Shown here in pieces: positions 43,601-50,900 of a stretch of 64,000 nt of DNA. Source of the DNA: Aquimarina amphilecti (GTDB lineage: Bacteria > Bacteroidota > Bacteroidia > Flavobacteriales > Flavobacteriaceae); contig NZ_FOAB01000002.1 of the NCBI RefSeq assembly GCF_900109375.1, positions 682,001 to 746,000 on the forward strand, in the 5' to 3' direction. The notes under the pieces are model-generated. The model was not told the origin of the DNA, made no database searches, and saw only the letters and a program-made list of their open reading frames with translations. Position 1 is the first letter of the stretch. The number at the start of each line of letters is the position of its first letter. A program made the translations under genes and the position numbers.

Positions 43601-43809
43601 AAAATATCACCTGTAGAAGCATTAATTGTATATGCACCATCAAAATCGGTTTGTGCTCCGGTAGAAGTTCCTTTCACAATAACATTTACTCCAGGTAAGG
43701 GTGTGTTATTTACCGCATCAGTTATTATTCCAGATATTTTTTTTTCCTGAGCGAGAACTCCGATTACTAAAAATAAAAATGAAATTAAAGTTAATTTTTT
43801 TTGCCTCAT
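40687..43809 (-). CDS. SusC/RagA-family TonB-dependent outer-membrane transporter
   Basis: A 1040-residue protein. The signal peptide ends about residue 20 (IGVLAQ). It is followed by a CarboxypepD_reg domain (GVNVIVKGTSTGAQTDFDG), a SusC-type plug with PLIVLDGVIIDD, and a 22-strand-type barrel ending in aromatic F. It imports oligosaccharides delivered by SusD. The chitin context gives the probable substrate. It heads the minus-strand operon of six genes running to 32221; a 13-nt T tract lies in its upstream region. Confidence 0.94.
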   Translation of the reverse strand: MRQKKLTLISFLFLVIGVLAQEKKISGIITDAVNNTPLPGVNVIVKGTSTGAQTDFDGAYTINASTGDILVFSYIGFKTVEKSIGSSNTINIDLEEDAEQLEDVVITAFGIRQESKKLGYSVQQLKSETITQTADPNIGSAIRGKLAGVNINSNSGGIGSSVSINIRGISSLGANNQPLIVLDGVIIDDNQGGQGDFASGLDYGNTLSNLNPNDIENISLLKGGNATALYGFRGINGVLVITTKKGRSDKPTVEINSSITASSILVSPKFQNEYGQGLFDTSTNQLVYDITNGSSFGPRLDGTQRERFDGVGTASYSANDNDFKDFFRSGFSFLNSVAVSQGTEKFDYRFSYSRLDDESIVPGSNLKRQNFSVKAGASITSWLKILGKVDYIHQDARNRPELTGGQTNITRALSLRPRNISNTLLRDNFLESDGTPNNWAGAFITNPYYTSNTLLNEDEVDRYISLLELNIDIAPGLKGLMRLSQDHITSSQQIFNPFGAFDIAGNGRFSDTNSTARTNNYDLIFTYNTDIGSNFNLGATLGFSHSDVSFKSLQAIGETFLLPNFFSLNNFESISVVPGNAKNSSNSIFGSMTIGFNNYLFAEFTARNDWSSTLPINDASFFYPSVGLSFVATDAFPSLQDNEILSNLKLRGSFAQTGNATGAFSLVNTYNVSSNLFNGQRFFFFGNAEEGAGTGPELNNPDLVPEISNALEFGLDARFINNRIGLSATYYTIRTEDQILRLTLPPSSGAANQIINAGLVTNKGLELSLDADIIKTDNFKWSTTVNFTTNENKVEELAQGVDRNILIRQFNDVVQVAAEVGSSAQGLFGTTFSKDDNGNVIYDTNGLPVINTEISQIGDVAPDAFLNWGNSFSYKQFSLSFLFDARFGGDVFSLSEIQRHTQGTAIETLEGREFFSGGQGISLPQNAVIDGTLDPNVQQRGVNPQTYWGRVGQISENWVYDGSFIKFRELTFGYTFPERTIKGLHLSNLSISYVGRNLAILHSNTDNFDPETGFNTSFGGVEFFGIPSASSHGLRVNLTF

Positions 43810-43864
43810 GTTTTCCTTTTATTGATTATTTGTGTTGTTCTAAATTAATAGTTTGAGGGTTTTC

Positions 43865-43877
43865 TTTTTTTTTTTTT
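43865..43877. repeat. Homopolymer of 13 T upstream of susC
   Basis: Thirteen T (A on the coding strand of susC) lie 56-68 bp before the SusC start. Such tracts can vary in length and could alter promoter spacing. No further evidence. Confidence 0.5.
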
Positions 43878-44021
43878 ATCCCAACAACAGCATTTTGATA
43901 ATGAACGACATCTAACCATAGATAACCGTTGCTGCAGGCTTTTGGAACCAAACATTTTTTTGGTTTTTATGATATTTAATGATACTTTTTCACAGTTTTT
44001 TAATAAAATTAACACTGTTCT

Positions 44022-45083
44022 GTGCTAAAAACTGATAAAAATGTAATCCACGAAGATGTGGAAGAAAAAACAATTAAAACGAAGTATCATATCTATTTTT
44101 GGATGACGTACTTTCTTTTTAATGTGATAAGATGGGGTAGTTATTTTAATGATTACTGGTATTCATTTAGATCTAATTTAGTAGAATTTCCATTACACCT
44201 TGTAATTGTTTATTTCAATATAAATTACCTTATCCCAAATTATTTATTGAAGAAAAAATATACGATGTATGTTACTTTTTTGCTTTTAAGTTTAGGGGTT
44301 CATTATGTGGTAAGGTCAGGGTTGAATTATTGGCTAATTACAGAAAATATTTGGCCTGAGGCCCAAGGAGAGAATGCACCCTTCGGTCTTAATCACATCA
44401 TAGCGGTAGTATTAGGAGAATTATATGTTCTTGCATTGACTTTTTCTATAAAAATCAGTGTTGACTTTATTCTGGAAAGAAACAAGACTCAGCAATTAAC
44501 AGCATTACAATATAAAACCGAGTTACAATATCTTAAGGCACAAATTCAACCACATTTCTTTTTTAATACGTTAAACAACTTATATGCGTTAACAATACAA
44601 AAGTCTTCGAAAGCATCAGACGTAGTTGTTAAACTATCAGAATTTATGCAGTATATTATATATGATGCTAGTAAAAAGAAAGTTTCTTTAATACAAGAGA
44701 TACAGTATATTGATAATTATATTGAGTTAGAAAATATAAGATATGGAAACCAAATTAAGACGGAAATTAATATCGTTGGGTGTATAGATGATGTATTAGT
44801 AACTCCGCTATTATTCCTGCCATTTGTAGAGAATGCTTTTAAACATGGTTTTAAGGATACAGGAGAGATGAGCCTATTAGTTTCATTTGAAGTATATAAC
44901 GATACATTGATTTTTGTATCTGAGAATAGTTATGGTAAAGAGGCTTCTTCAAATTCTAAGAATGGAATTGGAATAAAAAATGTCGAAAGAAGATTACAAC
45001 TTTTATATAATGAAAATTATGAGCTAATAGTATCTAATGATAATAACCTTTATAAGATTACCCTTAAAATCCCAACCACATGA
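44022..45083 (+). CDS. LytS/YehU-type sensor histidine kinase of the chitin locus
   Basis: A 353-residue membrane kinase with four hydrophobic segments in the first 160 residues and the His_kinase-family H box AQIQPHFFFNTLNNLYAL (H178). The ATPase part shows LLFLPFVENAFKHGF. The start is GTG at 44022; no suitable ATG precedes the first membrane segment. The end overlaps the response regulator by 4 bp (ATGA). Divergent from susC, it likely senses chitin breakdown products and controls the locus. Confidence 0.85.
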   Translation: MLKTDKNVIHEDVEEKTIKTKYHIYFWMTYFLFNVIRWGSYFNDYWYSFRSNLVEFPLHLVIVYFNINYLIPNYLLKKKYTMYVTFLLLSLGVHYVVRSGLNYWLITENIWPEAQGENAPFGLNHIIAVVLGELYVLALTFSIKISVDFILERNKTQQLTALQYKTELQYLKAQIQPHFFFNTLNNLYALTIQKSSKASDVVVKLSEFMQYIIYDASKKKVSLIQEIQYIDNYIELENIRYGNQIKTEINIVGCIDDVLVTPLLFLPFVENAFKHGFKDTGEMSLLVSFEVYNDTLIFVSENSYGKEASSNSKNGIGIKNVERRLQLLYNENYELIVSNDNNLYKITLKIPTT

Positions 45084-45808
45084 CCATAAAAAGTATCATA
45101 ATTGATGATGAACATTTGGCAATAAGTATTATTGAATCATACCTTAAAGAGTTCAAAAACATCGAAGTTATAGGTGTGTTTAAAAACCCTTTGGAAGCGC
45201 TGCCCTTGCTTGAGAATGGTGGTATTGATGTAGTCTTTTTAGATATAAACATGCCAAGAATGAATGGTTTAGAATTCTTAAAAACACTTAAAGAATATCC
45301 ACAAATCATCATTACAACTGCATATAAAGAGTATGCAATCGAAAGTTATGAATTAGAGGTTCTTGACTATTTAGTGAAACCCATACCTTTTAGCAGGTTT
45401 TTAAAATCAATAAATAAGTTAATGGCTAGATTAATAACACTGGACAAAGGCAAGCCTTTTGCTGAATTTGAGCAAGCCCCTCATGTTTTTTTGAAAGTAG
45501 ATAAAAAACTAATCAAGATTTTTCTTCGAGATATTCTTTATATAGAGAGTTTAAAAGATTATATAAAGTTGCGTAGTGTAGAAGGAACCTATATTTCTCA
45601 TAAATCTTTAGCAAGTATAAGTGAGGAACTACCCTCCGAAAATTTTATTAGAATACATAAATCATATGCCATAGCAATTGATAAAGTAAAATCTGTAGAA
45701 GGTAATCTTGTGGAGATTGGCGATAAGAGAATTCCAATCGGTCGTAACTACTCAATTCACGCTAAAAAACAAATATTAAAAAACAAAGGGAACCTACTCA
45801 ATGGATAA
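45080..45808 (+). CDS. LytTR-family response regulator of the chitin locus
   Basis: A 242-residue regulator. The receiver (1-120) has D9/D10 and the phosphoacceptor D55 in FLDINMPRMNG. The C-terminal LytTR DNA-binding domain (about 140-240) has FLRDILYIESLKDYIKLRS and FIRIHKSYAIAIDKV. It overlaps the kinase gene by 4 bp. The LytS/LytTR type differs from the hybrid two-component systems typical of Bacteroides glycan loci. Confidence 0.88.
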   Translation: MTIKSIIIDDEHLAISIIESYLKEFKNIEVIGVFKNPLEALPLLENGGIDVVFLDINMPRMNGLEFLKTLKEYPQIIITTAYKEYAIESYELEVLDYLVKPIPFSRFLKSINKLMARLITLDKGKPFAEFEQAPHVFLKVDKKLIKIFLRDILYIESLKDYIKLRSVEGTYISHKSLASISEELPSENFIRIHKSYAIAIDKVKSVEGNLVEIGDKRIPIGRNYSIHAKKQILKNKGNLLNG

Positions 45809-45905
45809 GTATCTATATTGCGCAAAAAGAGACCTTTTAATAATAAAAATACATCTGTTATTTTAATACAACTGACATAACCAATAATACAGCAAATATA
45901 TTCAC

Positions 45906-47714
45906 ATGAAACTAAGCACACTTGATTACTCAATTATAATAGTTATTCTACTGACCACACTTTTTATAGGAGTAATAGTATCGAAAAAATCAGGAAAGAG
46001 TACCTCAGAATATTTTTTATCAGGAAGAAATATGCCTTGGTGGTTACTAGGGTTCTCTATGGTCGCAACTACCTTTTCTACCGATACTCCTAATTTTGTA
46101 ACAGATATTGTTAGAAAAGATGGAGTTTCTTCAAATTGGATGTGGTGGGCTTTTTTGATTACAGGTCTTTTAACTGTTTTTATATATGCTAAATTATGGA
46201 GAAGGTCTAACGTAAGTACGGATATTGAGTTTTATGAATTAAGGTATGGAGGAGCTCCTGCCATTTTCCTAAGGTCTTTTAGAGCTTTGTATTTAGGTCT
46301 TGTATTTAATGTTTTTGCAATGGCTGGTGTCACTCTTGCTGCGATTAAGATTGGTAGTATTATGCTTGGTTTAGAACCATGGGAAACTATAGTTTATGCA
46401 GGAATAATTACTGTAGTATTTAGCGCGTTAGGAGGTTTTAAAGGAGTAGTTTATACTGATTTTTTATTATTTTTCATAGCAATTGGAGGTGCAATAGGAG
46501 CAGCATATTATTTAGTAAATATTCCTGAAGTTGGTGGACTTCAAAATTTAATAACACATCCCAATGTGGCGGATAAACTATCGTTATTACCAGATTTTAA
46601 TGATAAGGAAGCACTTATTACACTATTAATTATTCCCTTAGCAGTTCAATGGTGGAGTTCTTGGTTTCCAGGAGCAGAGCCTGGAGGAGGAGGTTATATT
46701 GCACAGCGTATGCTAGCTGCTAAAAATGAGAACCATGCAATAGGAGCAACATTTTTCTTTAATATTATGCATTATGCTTTACGCCCCTGGCCATGGATAT
46801 TAGTAGCATTAGCTTCGCTTATAGTTTTTCCTGACATAGCAAGTATTCAAGAGGCTTTTCCAAATGTAACTGAGGATAAATTAGGACATGATTTAGCGTA
46901 TTCAGCAATGCTAGCAAAATTGCCAAGTGGTCTTTTGGGATTGGTATTTGCTTCTTTGATTGCAGCATATATGAGTACTATATCTACGCATCTTAATTGG
47001 GGGTCGTCTTATATTGTAAATGATTTTTATAAGCAACAAATAAAGAAAGATGCGTCAGAAAAAGAATTAGTAATGGTTGGAAGAATTTCGACTGTTGTGC
47101 TTATGATATTAAGCGCATTATTTGCATTGTATCTTAAAAATGCAAAACAATTATTTGATATTATAATTATGTTTGGAGCTGGTACTGGACTTATTTTTAT
47201 TCTTAGATGGTTCTGGTGGCGTATCAATTCTTGGAGTGAGATTTCGGCGATGATTATTTCGGGAGTTGTCTCATTAATATTCGCTTCTCCTGTTGGAGAT
47301 TATTTTTTTGGTGATGATGCAATTATGTCAAGCTGGGCAAAACTTCCGAGTATAGTGTTTATAACTACAGTTGTTTGGATAAGTGTAACATTTTTAACAA
47401 AACCAGAAAGCGATAGTGTTTTACAAAATTTTTATAAAAAAATACAACCAGGAGGACTTGGTTGGAAGAATGTTATTACAAAGGCAAAAGAAAATAATAT
47501 AGATATCGTAAATAGTTTAGAAGGATGGAGTGTGCCGTCTGGAATTTTAGCATTATTATTAGGATGCTTCTTAGTTTATGGAGTATTGTTTACGACAGGA
47601 CACATAATTTATGGGAATTTACAAGAATCATTAATCCTCGGATCAGGAACCATAATTGCAGGTGTTTTATTGGTAAGAGTTTGGAGGAAAATAGGTAAAG
47701 ACCTTATTGTCTAA
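45906..47714 (+). CDS. Sodium:solute symporter (SSS family)
   Basis: A 602-residue membrane protein with about thirteen to fourteen hydrophobic segments. The family pattern SEYFLSGRNMPWWLLGFSMVA is at residues 34-54, followed by TTFSTDTPNFV and VFSALGGFKGVVYTDF. It probably carries GlcNAc or small chito-oligosaccharides across the inner membrane, judged from its place between the regulators and the large chitinase. It ends before a strong terminator. Confidence 0.88.
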   Translation: MKLSTLDYSIIIVILLTTLFIGVIVSKKSGKSTSEYFLSGRNMPWWLLGFSMVATTFSTDTPNFVTDIVRKDGVSSNWMWWAFLITGLLTVFIYAKLWRRSNVSTDIEFYELRYGGAPAIFLRSFRALYLGLVFNVFAMAGVTLAAIKIGSIMLGLEPWETIVYAGIITVVFSALGGFKGVVYTDFLLFFIAIGGAIGAAYYLVNIPEVGGLQNLITHPNVADKLSLLPDFNDKEALITLLIIPLAVQWWSSWFPGAEPGGGGYIAQRMLAAKNENHAIGATFFFNIMHYALRPWPWILVALASLIVFPDIASIQEAFPNVTEDKLGHDLAYSAMLAKLPSGLLGLVFASLIAAYMSTISTHLNWGSSYIVNDFYKQQIKKDASEKELVMVGRISTVVLMILSALFALYLKNAKQLFDIIIMFGAGTGLIFILRWFWWRINSWSEISAMIISGVVSLIFASPVGDYFFGDDAIMSSWAKLPSIVFITTVVWISVTFLTKPESDSVLQNFYKKIQPGGLGWKNVITKAKENNIDIVNSLEGWSVPSGILALLLGCFLVYGVLFTTGHIIYGNLQESLILGSGTIIAGVLLVRVWRKIGKDLIV

Positions 47715-47743
47715 TCCTAATAAACATTGAACTTAATTTTAAG

Positions 47744-47786
47744 AAGGGAATAGCATTTAGATATCTAAATGCTATTCCCTTTTTTA
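47744..47786 (+). terminator. Terminator after the symporter gene
   Basis: A perfect 38-nt palindrome (47744-47781) with a T-run, 30 bp after the symporter stop. It separates the regulator/symporter genes from the large chitinase gene. Confidence 0.9.
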
Positions 47787-47959
47787 TACAAATCCTATTG
47801 ATTTTTTCTAAATATATCAAAATTACGGTTATAGGATTTTTGCTTCATAATATCTACAAAATGATGTCATTGATCCAATTAGTTTTTTGGCCTATATAGT
47901 TCTTTATACTTTAAGATCAGTTTAACATAAACTGTTGAAAACTTAAAACACAAATCATC

Positions 47960-50900
47960 ATGAAACTATTAAAACCTTTACTAAAGAAAAACCCTTTTCA
48001 TTTTGGCTCTTGGAAAGTGCCATTACTAATCTTATGTTCCTTGTTCGTAGGCTTAACCTGGGGACAAGTAAATACAGGAGGAACTGCAACAACATCAAAT
48101 CATCAAAAGCAGGTGATTGGATATATCACAAATTGGGATGCCTGGAAAGCTGCTAGTGCAGGAGTTCCCTCTGCAGGTGCATTAACACAGCTTAATATCG
48201 ATTATTCGAAATATACGATCCTTAACTATTCCTTTTTTGGTGTAGCAGTTGATGGATCTTTACACAGTGGAGATTTAAGAAACAAAAACATATATCAACC
48301 CGGAGCAATTCAGGAACCCGGAGACATTTTATTTACGGATATATATAGTAGCTGGGATATGTATTTGTTGTTTGGAGAATTAGAAGTAATACAATATATA
48401 AGCCCAGATGTAAAAGAAAGAGCAGAGGCTTATGGATTTGAAGTTGAGGTGGGTGGAGCTACATGGAATCATCCTGGATGGGGATTGAGTGGCCAATTAC
48501 CATTACCGCTTCCTAAAGAAGGTGGAGCAAAAGGATTGTTAGAATTGGCAAAAGAAAATGGAGTAAAAGTAATGGCTTCTATAGGAGGATGGAGTATGTG
48601 TAAGCATTTTCCTGAGATGGCGGCGGACCCTGTTAAAAAAGCTCGATTTATTGAAGATTGTAAAAGACTGATTAATATGGGGTTTGATGGAATAGATTTG
48701 GATTGGGAATACCCAGGTCCTTATCCTGGAATGAATTTTACGGGAACAAATGCAGATTACCCAAATTTTGCATCCTTGGTAGAAGAGATTAGGGCAGCAA
48801 TAGGTCCTGATAAGTTGATTACCGCTGCGATGTCTGCAGATCCAAAAAAGCTAGAAGGATTTGATTGGAACCGACTAGATAACTCTATGGATTACTTTAA
48901 TATGATGACCTATGATTTTAATGGAGGGTGGTCTAATATAGCAGGTCATAATGCTCCAGTATATCCATATGATGGTGCAGAAGTACCGGATTTTAATTGG
49001 CAGTCTACGTTAACTGCAATGCAATCCATGGGGGTGCCGTCAAATAAAATCAACTTCGGGATACCATTTTATGGAAGAGGAGTTGTAACTGATGGTAATG
49101 CTACGTTAAATGCGCCAACAGTTAAGAGAAATGTGACAATACAACCAGATGGTCCTGTTAGTACAGCTGCAGATTATACCAATTGGCCACAGGATGTATA
49201 TGATGGTACGCCAAATCATTTTTTTATCAAACAAAAAACAGAAGGCGGAAATGGCTGGACAAAAAAATGGGATGACCAAGCAAAAGTCCCTTATATGACT
49301 AAAGGTAATTTTTTTCTTAGTTATGATGATGAAGAGTCTATTGGGATTAAAGCACAGTACATTAATGACAATAATCTTGCTGGAACAATTGTATGGACGG
49401 TGTTCGGAGACTTGGAGATAAGTGGCTCTTTTCAATCATTTGGAACTAAGTTGAAGAGATGGTCTAACGTGAAGTCACCATTAATAAATAAAGTGAATGA
49501 AGTATTTGCGAATGGAGGAGATCCAGATCCAAATACAGCACCATCGGTAGCTATTAGTTCTCCTTCAGATAATACGAGTTTTGAAGAAGGGAATGCTATT
49601 ACAATTGAAGCCAATGCTAATGATATTGATGGAACTGTAACTAAAGTAGAATTTTATGTTGGAACTCAGAAAATAGGTGAAGATATATCAAGTCCTTATC
49701 AAGTAGTTTGGAATGGAGCTAATGAAGGTAGTTACTCTTTGACAGCTAAAGCTTACGATAATGATAATGCGAATACAACTTCTTCTTCGGTTTCTATTTT
49801 CGTATCAGGTGGAGATTGTGCGGATAGCCAAAATAATTTTAAAGTAGTTGGATATATGCCAAGCTGGCAAGGAAATGCAAATGCGATACAGTATGACAAA
49901 TTAACGCATATTAACTATTCGTTCTTACTCCCTAATAGTGATGGTAGTCTACAACCTCTTGATAATGTTGCAAAAATGCAACAAATCGTTAGTCTTGGAC
50001 ATGCACAAGGAGTTAAAGTGTTGATTGCTGTAGGAGGATGGATGGATGGTAATGATGCCCCGTTTAACACATTAGCCGCAAATCCAACGACGAGAACTAC
50101 TTTTATAAACAACCTGGTGAATTATGTAAATCAATATAATTTAGATGGTGTAGATATGGATTGGGAATATCCCCGTGAAGGTAATGAACCTCAAAATTTT
50201 GAACTGTTAATGCAAGAACTTGGTCAAGCAATGCATAGTAGAGGGAAATTATTAACCTCGGCCGTAGTCGTTTCAGGTTGGAATGCAGATGGAATTCTTA
50301 GTGGAGTTTTTGATGACGTAGATTTCTTAAATATTATGGCATATGATGGTCCTGATCACGGAGCTATGACTCAAGCTCAAGGTGGATTAGATTATTGGCT
50401 TGGTCGTGGATTACCAAAAGAAAAAGCAGTATTAGGAGTGCCTTTTTATAGCAGGCCGCAAGCACAAAGTTATGCTTCATTGTTAGCTCAAGGAGCAAGC
50501 CCTAATAGCGATTCTTTCCAAGGAAATAACTATAATGGTATTCCTACTATAAAAGCTAAAACCGAAATGGCGCTGAATCGAGCTGGAGGTATTATGATAT
50601 GGGAGTTGTCTCATGATACAACGGATCAACAAACATCTCTTTTAGCAGCGATTAACCAGGTTGTAGGAGATCCTTGCGACACAGGTAATATAAAGCCGGT
50701 AGTTAATATTACATCACCGACTGATAATGCAAATATCGAATTAGGAACTATAAACCTTACCGCTACGGCTTCTGATCAAGATGGAACGATAAGTAGTGTT
50801 GTATTTACTATTGCAGGTAAAGATATCTTAGCAACTGCTTCTGATAATATATATTCAGCTAGTTGGATTCCAGATTCTGAAGGACCATATACTATTGTAG

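Noticed and set aside
47744..47781. A perfect 38-nt palindrome as a possible recombination or operator site
   Set aside because: It lies 30 bp after a stop codon and is followed by T residues, so a terminator explains it.
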